64,000 nt of DNA from an uncultured Bacteroidota bacterium (GCA_902590705.1 CACIXU010000001.1:154001-218000); one strand, 5' to 3'. Counted from the first letter of the stretch, positions 9,525 through 18,112 are shown. The notes: generated by a model not told the origin, from the letters alone. Made by a program: numbers and translations.

Positions 9525-10294
9525 TTAGATTTGGCTTGCTGCCAAAAAAAATTCATCTCCTCAAGTGATAACTGGTTAATTTTTTTTCCTAATCTAAATG
9601 CTTGTGATTCTATATATTTAAATCTATTAATAAATTTTTTATTTGTAAGTTCCAATGCTGTTTCAGGATTGATTTTTAAAAAACGAGCATAATTAATTAA
9701 TGAAAATAGTAAATCACCAAACTCCATCTCCATTTCATTTATATTATTCTTGGAAACCTCTAGTTTAAACTCATCTAACTCCTCTTTTACTTTATCCAAA
9801 ACACCTTCACTATCATCCCAATCAAAACCAACTCCAGAAACCTTTTCTTGAACTCTGAAAGCTTTAACAAGAGCAGGTAAACTATTCGGAACCCCCTCAA
9901 GGACACTTTTTTTACTCTCTTTGAGTTTAATTGTCTCCCAGTTCATGGAGACTTCATCTGCATTACTTGCATTTACATTGCCATAAACATGAGGATGTCT
10001 AATAATTAATTTATCAGATATCAGGTTAGCAATATCAGCAATATCAAAGGCCTTTTTTTCACTTCCAATTTTTGCATAAAAAATAATATGCAATAATAAA
10101 TCACCTAATTCCTGTTTTATCTCATCATAATCATTTTCCAATATTGCATCCCCCAATTCATAGGTCTCTTCAATAGTCAAATGCCTTAGGGATTGAAAAG
10201 TTTGTTTGCGATCCCAAGGACAGTTTTCACGCAGGTTATCCATTATATCTAAAAGCCTTTCAATTGCTTCTAATTGATCTTTACGTGAACTCAT
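9521..10294 (-). CDS. mazG: Nucleoside triphosphate pyrophosphohydrolase
   Basis: A 257-residue two-domain MazG protein that hydrolyses NTPs and dNTPs to monophosphates, a housekeeping and stress function. The first MazG domain carries CPWDRKQTFQSL, the metal-binding glutamates of EETYELGDAI (residues 42-51) and QELGDLLLHI; the second, near residues 150-235, has GVGFDW and EFGDLLFSLINYARF. It is the last gene of a minus-strand operon (ruvX, def, DUF5606, mazG); its ATG overlaps the DUF5606 stop by 4 bases. The 3' end interlocks with the DUF349 gene stop. Confidence 0.95.
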   Translation of the reverse strand: MSSRKDQLEAIERLLDIMDNLRENCPWDRKQTFQSLRHLTIEETYELGDAILENDYDEIKQELGDLLLHIIFYAKIGSEKKAFDIADIANLISDKLIIRHPHVYGNVNASNADEVSMNWETIKLKESKKSVLEGVPNSLPALVKAFRVQEKVSGVGFDWDDSEGVLDKVKEELDEFKLEVSKNNINEMEMEFGDLLFSLINYARFLKINPETALELTNKKFINRFKYIESQAFRLGKKINQLSLEEMNFFWQQAKSN

Positions 10295-10728
10295 TTATTA
10301 TTTTTTGAATTATTCCCAGTTAATGTTTCATCTTCAAATTTTAAAACACCAACATCTAACAAAATATTATACCATTTAATAATCTTCTTTATATGACTAG
10401 GGTAAACCCTGTCTCGGTCATAATCTTGAAAAATCTCAAAAAAATATGCTTCTAAAAATTTAGGATCTGATTTGGAGTTTATTTTTGTTTTATTACCCGA
10501 TTCATGTTGGTATATTTTTTGAAAAATCTTAATTAAAGGAAATTCTTCGACCAACCCATAAACTTTTATTTCAGACAATAAGTTAATATGTTGGATAGAA
10601 TTGGTAGAGGTCTTTTCTTTATCTATGATAGACTCAGCAATAACTCCATTTCTAGTTCGCGAAAGCAATTTGAATAAGCCAGGTCTACCAGAAATTGAAA
10701 TGATTTTATCTAAAAAATTACTACTCAT
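10291..10728 (-). CDS. DUF5606 family protein
   Basis: A 145-residue protein resembling DUF5606, a family largely confined to Bacteroidota. The N-terminus, with ISGRPGLFKLLSRTRNGVI followed by a short strand-rich module, is the family hallmark; the C-terminal half is helical and charged. No catalytic motif is apparent and no function is established as far as I know. It is locked between def and mazG by 4-base overlaps on both sides, so it is made from the same transcript in coupled translation. The family call is by recognition of the N-terminal motif. Confidence 0.82.
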   Translation of the reverse strand: MSSNFLDKIISISGRPGLFKLLSRTRNGVIAESIIDKEKTSTNSIQHINLLSEIKVYGLVEEFPLIKIFQKIYQHESGNKTKINSKSDPKFLEAYFFEIFQDYDRDRVYPSHIKKIIKWYNILLDVGVLKFEDETLTGNNSKNNK

Positions 10729-11315
10729 CTTTTAATTTTTACTTGGGGGTAAAGCATTTTATATTCAGTTTTAGTTTTACCGTTAGAAATATCATTAAGT
10801 TTTCCTTTGAGAAGTTTTTTCTTAAGTGAACTTAGTTTATCGGTAAATAAAATCCCCTCAATATGATCATACTCATGTTGAACAATCCTTGCGGCTAAAC
10901 CCCCTAAGTTTAATTCAACTTTCTCAAAGGATTCGTCATAATATCTAATGATAATATTTTCCTTTCGGGAAATATCCTCTCGAATATTAGGTATACTTAA
11001 GCAGCCTTCTTTAAAATCCCATTCCTCCCCTGTCTCTTGGATCATTTCTGGATTTATAAACACTTTCTTGAAATCCTTTAAAGTAGAAATCTCATCATCA
11101 GATATTTCGTCATCTTTTGCGAAAGGTGAGGCATCAACTACAAACAATCGAATTGATTTACCAATTTGTGGAGCCGCTATTCCAACTCCATTAGCGTTGT
11201 ACATTGTTTCCCACATATTATGAATGAGTGTATTCAAATCTGGGAAATCAGGAGTTATATTTACTGCTTTGGTCTTTAATACATTTGAGCCATATGCTAT
11301 AATAGGTAAAATCAT
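10725..11315 (-). CDS. def: Peptide deformylase
   Basis: A 196-residue iron/zinc hydrolase that removes the formyl group from nascent proteins. All three active-site motifs are intact: GVGIAAPQIG (residues 43-52), EGCLSIP with metal ligand Cys105, and QHEYDHIEG with ligands His147 and His151 and catalytic Glu148. A short acidic insertion (about residues 67-77) lies between motifs one and two, as in other Bacteroidota deformylases. Its ATG overlaps the ruvX stop in an ATGA junction, and its own stop overlaps the DUF5606 start in the same way. Confidence 0.97.
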   Translation of the reverse strand: MILPIIAYGSNVLKTKAVNITPDFPDLNTLIHNMWETMYNANGVGIAAPQIGKSIRLFVVDASPFAKDDEISDDEISTLKDFKKVFINPEMIQETGEEWDFKEGCLSIPNIREDISRKENIIIRYYDESFEKVELNLGGLAARIVQHEYDHIEGILFTDKLSSLKKKLLKGKLNDISNGKTKTEYKMLYPQVKIKR

Positions 11316-11737
11316 ATCACTGCTTTAGAATCAGACTCCAAAAAAGATTGTAAAATCAATGTTGCGCTAATTTGGTCAACCAAAGCCTTGTCTTTTCTTA
11401 CTTTTTTATTGGCCCCGCTTTCAATTAGGCTTTTTAAGGCAATTTTTGAGGTAAAGCGTTCATCCTGACGCAAAACAGGAATTGTTTCAAAATTATTTTG
11501 TAGCTCTGTAATAAATTTCAGAATGTCATTTTCAACCCTTGAATATTTACCATCCTTCTGCTTGGGCTGTCCGACGACGAACTTTTCAATGGGGGTATGA
11601 TTCAAATAATTTTCTAAGAATTCAATCACTTTAGGGGTTGATAGCGTACACAAACCACTAGCAATCATTTGATTGGGATCTGTGTGAGCTAGGCCAATTC
11701 TTTTTTTTCCGTAATCAATTCCAATTATAACCCCCAT
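11312..11737 (-). CDS. ruvX: Holliday junction resolvase-like RuvX/YqgF
   Basis: A 141-residue RNase H-fold protein of the YqgF family, implicated in pre-16S rRNA processing and possibly Holliday junction resolution. The N-terminal IIGIDYGKKRIGLAHTD carries the first catalytic aspartate; VGQPKQKDG and the DERFTSKIA segment hold further conserved positions, and the C-terminal DQISATLILQSFL with its aspartate completes the site. The open frame extends 48 codons further upstream, but the conserved domain begins at this ATG and the extension shows no conservation, so I start at 11737. It is the first gene of the ruvX-def-DUF5606-mazG operon, divergent from dapD. Confidence 0.93.
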   Translation of the reverse strand: MGVIIGIDYGKKRIGLAHTDPNQMIASGLCTLSTPKVIEFLENYLNHTPIEKFVVGQPKQKDGKYSRVENDILKFITELQNNFETIPVLRQDERFTSKIALKSLIESGANKKVRKDKALVDQISATLILQSFLESDSKAVI

Positions 11738-11820
11738 ATTAATTGCAAATATACTTTTTTTGAAAAGACGATTGTATAGTCTAAAACTACTGAATTCAGT
11801 ATTTTTGAAAAAAGATAAAA

Positions 11821-12627
11821 ATGCAAAAAATAATTGAATCGGCCTGGGACGACCGCAAATTATTAGAAAAGAGCGAAACACAAGAGGCCATAAGACAAGT
11901 AATCAACCAATTAGATACAGGAAAAATTAGAGTTGCTAGCCCTTTGGAAAATAGATGGCAGGTAAATGAGTGGGTTAAAAAAGCTGTTGTACTTTATTTT
12001 CCAATTCAAAAGATGGAGACCATTGAGGTAGGTCCCCTAGAGTTTCACGATAAAATACCACTTAAAAATGGATATAAAAAAAAAGGTATTCGAGTCGTTC
12101 CTCATGCGATTGCAAGACATGGAGCTTATATTTCTGATGGAGTAATTCTAATGCCAAGTTATGTAAATATTGGCGCCTATATTGATTCAGGAACCATGGT
12201 AGATACCTGGGCAACGGTCGGAAGTTGTGCTCAAATAGGAAAGAATGTCCACCTTAGTGGTGGCGTTGGAATAGGGGGTGTATTAGAGCCGCTACAAGCC
12301 TCTCCTGTTATTATTGGAGACAATGCCTTCATTGGGTCTAGATGTATTATAGTTGAAGGTGCCAGGGTAGGTAAAGAGGCTGTTTTGGGAGCTAATGTTG
12401 TTATAACTGCTTCTACAAAGGTAATCGACGTTTCAGGCAAAAATCCTATTGAATATAGAGGTGAGGTTCCCAAGCGCTCAGTTGTAATTCCAGGAAGCTA
12501 CTCAAAAAGTTTTAAAGCAGGTGACTATCAAGTTCCATGTGCATTAATTATTGGTCAAAGAAAAGAAAGTACTGATAAAAAAACCTCTTTAAACAACGCG
12601 CTGAGAGAACACAACGTGGCAGTTTAA
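11821..12627 (+). CDS. dapD: Tetrahydrodipicolinate N-succinyltransferase
   Basis: A 268-residue enzyme that succinylates tetrahydrodipicolinate, committing flux to the succinylase route to diaminopimelate and lysine. The central left-handed parallel beta-helix hexapeptide repeats are evident (VNIGAYIDSGTMVDTWATVG, then IGGVLEPLQASPVIIGD), as is the family-typical NPIEYRGEVPKRSVVIPGS near the C-terminus. lysA, which completes the pathway, is in this window at 22136-23347. A TATTTTTG box at 11800-11807 lies just before the ATG and may be a -7 element, though no well-spaced -33 box is visible. Confidence 0.97.
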   Translation: MQKIIESAWDDRKLLEKSETQEAIRQVINQLDTGKIRVASPLENRWQVNEWVKKAVVLYFPIQKMETIEVGPLEFHDKIPLKNGYKKKGIRVVPHAIARHGAYISDGVILMPSYVNIGAYIDSGTMVDTWATVGSCAQIGKNVHLSGGVGIGGVLEPLQASPVIIGDNAFIGSRCIIVEGARVGKEAVLGANVVITASTKVIDVSGKNPIEYRGEVPKRSVVIPGSYSKSFKAGDYQVPCALIIGQRKESTDKKTSLNNALREHNVAV

Positions 12628-12640
12628 TGGATACCTATAT

Positions 12641-13555
12641 ATGCTCGATTTAAGTATTGTAATTGTCAACTATCGCTCTTGGGCTAAAATAGAGTCGTGT
12701 TTACAAAGTTTAGTTCAACAAACCGATTTAGCTCAAGAAATTATTGTTGTAGACAATTACTCGAATGACGGGATTCTTGAAAAATTTATAGAAAAGTTCC
12801 CATTTATAACTTGGATTAAAAACAATAAAAATGATGGGTTTGCCGCAGCTTGCAATATAGGAGCTAGAAAAGCTTCAACCAAATGGTTATTGTTTTTAAA
12901 TCCTGATACTAATTTACCAAAAGATTGTTTACCAACACTGATTCCCTTCTGCGACCTTCATTCTGAATATCATTTGATTTCAATCAAGCAACTAGATGAA
13001 AAAGGAAATAATACTCATCCTTACGGTATTTTTCCAAATGCTTTAAATAGTTTAGGACTTATTCGGTCATTAAACAGGTTATTTTTGTTTCCTGATCAAA
13101 CTAAAAGAGCAATAAGTAAAAATAGTGTTTCATATCCTCAATGGATTTCTGGATCCTTTGTTTTAATAAGAGCTAAACATTTTAATTTATTGAATGGCTG
13201 GGATGAAAAGTTTTGGATTTATTTCGAAGACGTCGATTTATCTAAAAGAGCATTTGAAAAAGGGCTAAAAAGAGTCTTACTAAATGATTGGCAATGCATT
13301 CATTCTCATGGGGTTTCGTCTAGACAAAATAAAACAATAAAAATACTTACTAAATCAGAGGTTGTTAAGTCAAATCATAAATATATAGACAAACATTTTG
13401 TTGGAAATACGAGAATAATAGCACATATTTGGTTAAGGCTTCATAAATCTTTGGAGTTAATTTTAATGGGTATTATAGACCCTTCCAAAAAGAAGATTTT
13501 CAAAACATTGATGCCTTTTTGGTACCAATTGTTTTCAAAACAAGTTAAACCTTGA
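12641..13555 (+). CDS. Glycosyltransferase family 2
   Basis: A 304-residue GT-A fold glycosyltransferase of the rhamnosyl/wbbL-like subgroup. The N-terminus LSIVIVNYRSWAKIESCL binds the nucleotide, NPDTNL (residues 87-92) replaces the DxD metal motif, and GWDEKFWIYFEDVDLSKRA (about 186-204) is the acceptor-side acidic motif typical of this subgroup. No signal peptide or strong membrane helix is seen, so it is likely cytosolic or membrane-associated, adding a sugar to a cell-surface polymer or lipid. It stands 13 bases after dapD without other polysaccharide genes nearby, so donor and acceptor cannot be predicted. Confidence 0.9.
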   Translation: MLDLSIVIVNYRSWAKIESCLQSLVQQTDLAQEIIVVDNYSNDGILEKFIEKFPFITWIKNNKNDGFAAACNIGARKASTKWLLFLNPDTNLPKDCLPTLIPFCDLHSEYHLISIKQLDEKGNNTHPYGIFPNALNSLGLIRSLNRLFLFPDQTKRAISKNSVSYPQWISGSFVLIRAKHFNLLNGWDEKFWIYFEDVDLSKRAFEKGLKRVLLNDWQCIHSHGVSSRQNKTIKILTKSEVVKSNHKYIDKHFVGNTRIIAHIWLRLHKSLELILMGIIDPSKKKIFKTLMPFWYQLFSKQVKP

Positions 13556-13582
13556 TCAAGCTGTTATAAAGTATTATTTTTG
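13552..13582 (+). promoter_or_regulatory. Bacteroidota-type promoter of tsaC
   Basis: TTG at 13552-13554 and TATTTTTG at 13575-13582 are separated by 20 bases, matching the primary sigma factor consensus of Bacteroidota (TTTG, about 19 bases, TAnnTTTG). The expected transcription start falls only a few bases before the tsaC ATG at 13591, so the message would be nearly leaderless. Confidence 0.65.
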
Positions 13583-13590
13583 CATCAACA

Positions 13591-14136
13591 ATGAAAAATA
13601 TTTTAAAACTCCTCAAAGCTGGAAAATTATTACTTTCTCCAACTGATACGATTTGGGGTATACTTTGCGATGCTACCAATCCCTCCGCTGTTGAAAAAGT
13701 TTATCAATTGAAAAAAAGATCTAATTGTAAAGCTATGATTTGTATGGTCTCGGATCTAGATATGCTTAAGGATTATGTTCCTAAATTACCAAAAAACATT
13801 AAGAAATACATTTTCAGTGATCTACCGACAACGGTGATTTACTCAAATCCAGTTGAAATCGCTTTTAATGCAATTACTGAGGAGAAAACTGTTGCCATAA
13901 GAATAGTCAATCATCATTTTTGTACACCTTTGATTTCAGCCTTCGGGAAACCACTAATTTCGACCTCGGCCAACTTAAGTGGTCATGGCCACCCCAAAAA
14001 GTTTGCTGATATTTCTAAGGAAATCATCAGTGGTGTAGACTACATCATTAAACAAGACATTGATAAGGTCAGTAATAAGGCCTCAAGAATATTAAAGCTT
14101 GAAAAAACAGGAAAAACTAAACTTGTTAGGGCATAA
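13591..14136 (+). CDS. tsaC: Threonylcarbamoyl-AMP synthase (Sua5/YciO/YrdC family)
   Basis: A 181-residue single-domain enzyme that forms threonylcarbamoyl-AMP from threonine, bicarbonate and ATP for the t6A37 modification of ANN-decoding tRNAs. The signature SPTDTIWGILCDA near residue 17 and KKRSNCKAMICMV near 45 hold the basic substrate-binding residues, and STSANLSG near 128 is the conserved ATP-side motif. It lacks the extra C-terminal Sua5 domain, so the short TsaC name fits. It has its own promoter and is followed one base later by cca, another tRNA maturation gene, which suggests a small tRNA-processing operon. Confidence 0.94.
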   Translation: MKNILKLLKAGKLLLSPTDTIWGILCDATNPSAVEKVYQLKKRSNCKAMICMVSDLDMLKDYVPKLPKNIKKYIFSDLPTTVIYSNPVEIAFNAITEEKTVAIRIVNHHFCTPLISAFGKPLISTSANLSGHGHPKKFADISKEIISGVDYIIKQDIDKVSNKASRILKLEKTGKTKLVRA

Positions 14137-14137
14137 T

Positions 14138-15565
14138 ATGTTAAATAATAATTTCCATGGTGTTCTGCAGCAAAAAATTTTTGAAGTACTTCTTCAAAGT
14201 GTTAAAGAACTCAGTATAGAAACTTATATTGTTGGAGGTTTTGTAAGGGACCATCTCTTAGGAATCGAAAGGGCTAAAGATATCGATATTGTAGCTATAG
14301 GATCAGGCATTGAATTAGCGCAGGTTACTCAAAAAAAGTTAACCAACGCATGTCCTATAAAAATTTTTAAATCCTATGGAACTGCAATGATTCAATGGAA
14401 AGGAATTAATATAGAATTTGTTGGTGCCAGAAAGGAATCATATTCTAGAGAAAGTCGGAATCCAAAAATATTTTCAGGAACACTTGAAGACGACCAGAAA
14501 AGAAGAGACTTTACCATTAATGCAATGGCAGTGAGTCTAAATCCAAAAAATATTGGTAAACTAATTGATCCTTTCAATGGATTGAAAGATTTGGAAAATG
14601 GTGTCATCAAAACCCCTCAAGATCCCTCAATTACGTATTCTGATGACCCCCTTAGGATGTTGCGTGCAATTCGATTTGCTGCTCAACTCAAATTCAAAAT
14701 TGAGAACCGATCATTAAATGCAATTAAAGAAAATGTAAATCGCTTATCAATAATTAAAAGTGAGCGCATCGTTGATGAACTCAATAAAATTTTGATGACT
14801 CAAACACCCTCCATAGGTTATCTATTATTGGAGCAAACCGGATTACTAGAAAAAATAATCCCAGAATTAGTAAATCTTAAAGGTATCGAAGAAATTGAGG
14901 GACAAAAACACAAAGATAATTTTTACCATACCCTTGAAGTTGTAGACAATTTAGGTATGAGATCAAATAATTTATGGCTCCGTTGGGCGGCCTTACTTCA
15001 TGATATCGGTAAAGCTCCAACTAAAAAATTCCACCAAAAAATAGGGTGGACTTTTCATGGACATGAATTGGTTGGGTCAAAAATGGTTTACAAGCTTTTT
15101 AAAAGATTAAAAATGCCATTGAATGAAAAAATGAAATACGTTCAAAAGCTTGTAATGATGAGTTCAAGACCTATTATTATTTCAGAAGACATCGTTTCAG
15201 ACTCGGCTGTAAGGCGGTTAGTGTTTGATGCTGGGGATTTGTTAGAAGATTTAATTACTCTCTGTGAAGCCGATATCACAACAAAAAACCCAACTCGTTT
15301 TAAGCAATATCATAATAACTTTAAAATTGTAAGACAAAAGATAATTGAAGTAGAGGAAAGAGATCGTATTAGAAATTTTCAACCTCCGGTTACAGGTGAA
15401 ATGATCATGAAACATTTTAACTTAAAACCATGTAAAGAGATAGGTGTTATAAAAGAGGCAATTAAAGAGGCTATTTTGGAAGGCGAAATTCCCAACGATT
15501 ATGAAGCAGCATTTAATTTAATGCTAAGAAAAGGTAACGAAATAGGTTTAGCGACCAATGTATAA
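14138..15565 (+). CDS. cca: CCA tRNA nucleotidyltransferase with HD domain
   Basis: A 475-residue class II nucleotidyltransferase that builds or repairs the 3' CCA of tRNAs. Catalytic motifs are GGFVRD (residues 33-38), the metal aspartates in KDIDIVA (48 and 50), RRDFTINAM (122-130) and the base-selecting region from DPLRMLRAIRF (170-180). A C-terminal HD phosphohydrolase domain (LLHDIGKAP, HD at 288-289) is kept, as in many Bacteroidota. The ATG at 14138 comes one base after the tsaC stop; the open frame reaches back to a TTG at 14099, which I reject because it adds an unconserved extension inside tsaC. Confidence 0.95.
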   Translation: MLNNNFHGVLQQKIFEVLLQSVKELSIETYIVGGFVRDHLLGIERAKDIDIVAIGSGIELAQVTQKKLTNACPIKIFKSYGTAMIQWKGINIEFVGARKESYSRESRNPKIFSGTLEDDQKRRDFTINAMAVSLNPKNIGKLIDPFNGLKDLENGVIKTPQDPSITYSDDPLRMLRAIRFAAQLKFKIENRSLNAIKENVNRLSIIKSERIVDELNKILMTQTPSIGYLLLEQTGLLEKIIPELVNLKGIEEIEGQKHKDNFYHTLEVVDNLGMRSNNLWLRWAALLHDIGKAPTKKFHQKIGWTFHGHELVGSKMVYKLFKRLKMPLNEKMKYVQKLVMMSSRPIIISEDIVSDSAVRRLVFDAGDLLEDLITLCEADITTKNPTRFKQYHNNFKIVRQKIIEVEERDRIRNFQPPVTGEMIMKHFNLKPCKEIGVIKEAIKEAILEGEIPNDYEAAFNLMLRKGNEIGLATNV

Positions 15566-16559
15566 TAGTTTTATAAAATCGGTTAAATTTAGCTTGATCA
15601 TTGTTTATTTAGTGATCGCAGCTGGATCAATTGTTCGTATGACCGGAAGTGGAATGGGCTGTCCCGACTGGCCCAAATGTTTTGGATATTGGGTACCTCC
15701 AACCGAGAGAACTCAACTTGACTGGAAACCCAATCATTTATACTTAAAGGGGCAAGTAATTATTTTAGATGAAGAGCTTCGAGTTGCCAAAAATGATTTT
15801 TACTCTGGATTTGATTACAATCCAATAAATTGGGGGTTTTACACGCAACATGACTATGCATTATTCAATCCATATCATACATGGATCGAGTACCTAAACA
15901 GATTGTTGGGAGCATTAGCTGGGCTAGCAATTCTCGTGATGACCGTACTATCATTTTTGTCCAAGAAAAAAAAGAAAATTATACCAATTATTTCTTTTTT
16001 AATTTTGATTGCAATGGTTTTTCAGGCTTGGTTAGGAAAAACAGTAGTCGATTCTAATTTATTACCTTACCGAATCACTATTCATATGGTTATGGCGTTA
16101 CTTATCGTACTAGGTTTAATAATCCTATTGTTTATTAGTCAAAGAAAAATAAGCCCAATACCTGCTAGTCAATTAATGAAAACACTTTCGATATTCGCTG
16201 TAGCGCTTACCCTTTTCCAAATTGGCTTAGGAACCCAAGTAAGACAATTTGTCGATTTAAAAATGCATCTACAAGTCAGCCAATGGCTTGATCCAGCTCC
16301 ACTGAAATTTTATTTCCACAGAAGTTTATCTCTAATAGTTCTTGCAATTCACCTGACTTTGTTTTGGATGTTACGTAAAGTAAATCTCAACCTAAAGATT
16401 TTCAATCAAATTCTAGGACTTATTGGTTTAGAAATTATTACTGGAATTTTAATGTTTTATCTAGACTTTCCTTTCAGTTCTCAACCTTTACATTTGATTA
16501 TAGCTAGCCTTTTGTTTGGAGCCCAATCTTTATTTATATTAAGAATAATAGTAAAATAA
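15558..16559 (+). CDS. ctaA: Heme A synthase, COX15/CtaA family
   Basis: A 333-residue polytopic membrane protein that oxidises heme O to heme A for cytochrome oxidase. It has about eight hydrophobic segments. The entry motif GSGMGCPDWPKCFG (near residues 30-43) carries the paired cysteines of bacterial type COX15 proteins, and likely heme-ligand histidines occur in HTWIEYLNRLLG, HMVMALL, FHRSLSL and PLHLIIASL. The ATG overlaps the last 8 bases of cca, implying coupling. Heme O synthase and oxidase subunit genes are not in the window. Confidence 0.93.
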   Translation: MYNSFIKSVKFSLIIVYLVIAAGSIVRMTGSGMGCPDWPKCFGYWVPPTERTQLDWKPNHLYLKGQVIILDEELRVAKNDFYSGFDYNPINWGFYTQHDYALFNPYHTWIEYLNRLLGALAGLAILVMTVLSFLSKKKKKIIPIISFLILIAMVFQAWLGKTVVDSNLLPYRITIHMVMALLIVLGLIILLFISQRKISPIPASQLMKTLSIFAVALTLFQIGLGTQVRQFVDLKMHLQVSQWLDPAPLKFYFHRSLSLIVLAIHLTLFWMLRKVNLNLKIFNQILGLIGLEIITGILMFYLDFPFSSQPLHLIIASLLFGAQSLFILRIIVK

Positions 16560-16566
16560 TAATTTT

Positions 16567-17040
16567 ATGATATACAGAATGAGAGCCATTTTGGATACTG
16601 AGGAAGATGTTATCCGAGACTTTGAAATTGAAGCTAGTTCAAGCTTAGAAGAACTTCATGATGCGTTGTCCCAATCTTTTGGTTTTGCAGGTAATGAAAT
16701 GGCTTCTTTTTACCGTTCTGATGAGCAATGGAATCAAGGAGAGGAAATGCCATTGTTAGATATGGGGTTAGGAGAAAAGCCTATGAATGATAAACCCCTA
16801 GAAAAAATCCTTTCTGAATCTGATAATCGTTTAATCTACGTTTATGATTTTCTAAATCTTTGGACCTTTTATGTAGAGTTAATTGAAATTGCTCAAAAAG
16901 AAGTATCTAAAGGATACCCAAGTTTAATATTTAGCCACGGTGAAGTTCCTGAAACTCCTCCAAATAAGGAATTTGGGAGCTCAAATGATCTAAGCGATGA
17001 TTTAAAAACGAATGATGATGATTATGATAATTTTTACTAA
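16567..17040 (+). CDS. pRiA4b ORF-3-like (IS1096 TnpR-like) protein
   Basis: A 157-residue acidic protein resembling the plasmid pRiA4b ORF-3 family: an N-terminal YRMRAILDTEEDVIRDFEI, LHDALSQSFGFAGNEMASF in the middle, and YVYDFLNLWTFYVELIEI, where family members have a YDFGD-type strand. The final 20 residues are almost all aspartate, asparagine and glutamate. The family is named after passenger genes of mobile elements, but similar genes are stable chromosomal residents in flavobacteria, and no transposase or inverted repeat is near. Function is unknown. It starts 7 bases after the heme A synthase gene, and its stop interlocks with the convergent gene. Confidence 0.8.
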   Translation: MIYRMRAILDTEEDVIRDFEIEASSSLEELHDALSQSFGFAGNEMASFYRSDEQWNQGEEMPLLDMGLGEKPMNDKPLEKILSESDNRLIYVYDFLNLWTFYVELIEIAQKEVSKGYPSLIFSHGEVPETPPNKEFGSSNDLSDDLKTNDDDYDNFY

Positions 17041-18098
17041 AGCAAATCACTTAGGCTAACATTTTCATAATTTTTTCGTGTGTAATCAAATGCGGCCTGC
17101 ATCAACTCACCCATGGATTTGCTTTCTTTAAAAGCAGGATCATTGGTGAAAATAAAAATCTCGTTTTTAAGTTGGTCCAAATTTTCAGCAGTGGAGAGTA
17201 CATCATTTTTCATAATAGAAATCAAAAAATCAATACGATTTCCTGAATTGATTAATCTTCGGGAAAGAATAGAACGTTCTTCAATTTTATATTGAATAAT
17301 TGATTCATGATTTAGTTTCTCCTTAACAACCTTAATTAGTGGGTGATTTTCTTTAAAAAACTGAGGTCGATAAACAGATAACTTTCCTTCGAAACTTTGT
17401 TGATCAAAATCAATAGCTCTAATTCGATAGATTACGTGGTCAAAATCGTGAATAGGAATCACAACATAATTATAAGCTCGCATATCACCAAGGAGCCTAA
17501 TCATACAGCGCTCATTAAATTTTACATATTCTTTTGCAATTTGAGCTTTTTCTGATGAAGTGCAATCCGGTAAATAATCTTTAATAAAAATATCCCCAGG
17601 AATACCAGAAATATGCTCCTCAACTAATGTATCACTATTGACCATATAATTTAGGTTATATGGAGAAAGTATATGCTCAAATTCCAATCCATAAACTCTT
17701 GAAGCGTCAGTTTTTTTTACGTAGAAATAGGTGAAATTATCGTTTAAAATATTTCGGATTTTTATCCTAAAGGGTTTTGAATTTCCAAAGGTGCAGTAAT
17801 CAATTGCATCAATATTTAGGTCAGGTAAAGAAGAAATATTGCCATCAGAGTGAAGAGAAGTGTATATCGTTTTTAAATTAAAATCTATTTCTTCTCGCTC
17901 AGAATCAGAATAATAAACCCTAACCCAAAGAGTATCCTCATCATTTTTATTATAGACAGTAACTGAGCCTGAAAAACGTAATAGGTCGTCATAACATATT
18001 GAAATGTCCATCCAACGATCGTACTTTTTTAGAAAAAGTGACAACTTTTTGGAAATTGAAAAAAAAGGTTTTTTTTTCGAAATTAATTTTTCTTTCAC
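17037..18098 (-). CDS. Uncharacterised protein with protein-kinase-like motifs
   Basis: A 353-residue soluble protein, start GTG, that I do not recognise as a named family. A strand-rich N-terminal part (about 30-80) is followed by segments that line up with a kinase fold: Lys128 or Lys129 in YFYVKKTDA, Glu140/142 in LEFEH, a hinge-like EEHISGIPGD (160-169), GDMRAYNYV with Asp205 and Asn210 in the D-x4-N spacing of a catalytic loop, and AIDFDQQSFEG with Asp230 in a DFG-like place. The rest is helical. A matched promoter lies at 18113-18144. A kinase or ATP-grasping role is an inference only; the gene itself is convincing by length and promoter. Confidence 0.75.
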   Translation of the reverse strand: MKEKLISKKKPFFSISKKLSLFLKKYDRWMDISICYDDLLRFSGSVTVYNKNDEDTLWVRVYYSDSEREEIDFNLKTIYTSLHSDGNISSLPDLNIDAIDYCTFGNSKPFRIKIRNILNDNFTYFYVKKTDASRVYGLEFEHILSPYNLNYMVNSDTLVEEHISGIPGDIFIKDYLPDCTSSEKAQIAKEYVKFNERCMIRLLGDMRAYNYVVIPIHDFDHVIYRIRAIDFDQQSFEGKLSVYRPQFFKENHPLIKVVKEKLNHESIIQYKIEERSILSRRLINSGNRIDFLISIMKNDVLSTAENLDQLKNEIFIFTNDPAFKESKSMGELMQAAFDYTRKNYENVSLSDLL

Positions 18099-18112
18099 AA
18101 CTTAACTTTTTC

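Noticed and set aside
11738-11881. 48-codon N-terminal extension of ruvX
   Set aside because: Overlaps the divergent dapD start, and the conserved RNase H fold begins at the ATG at 11737.
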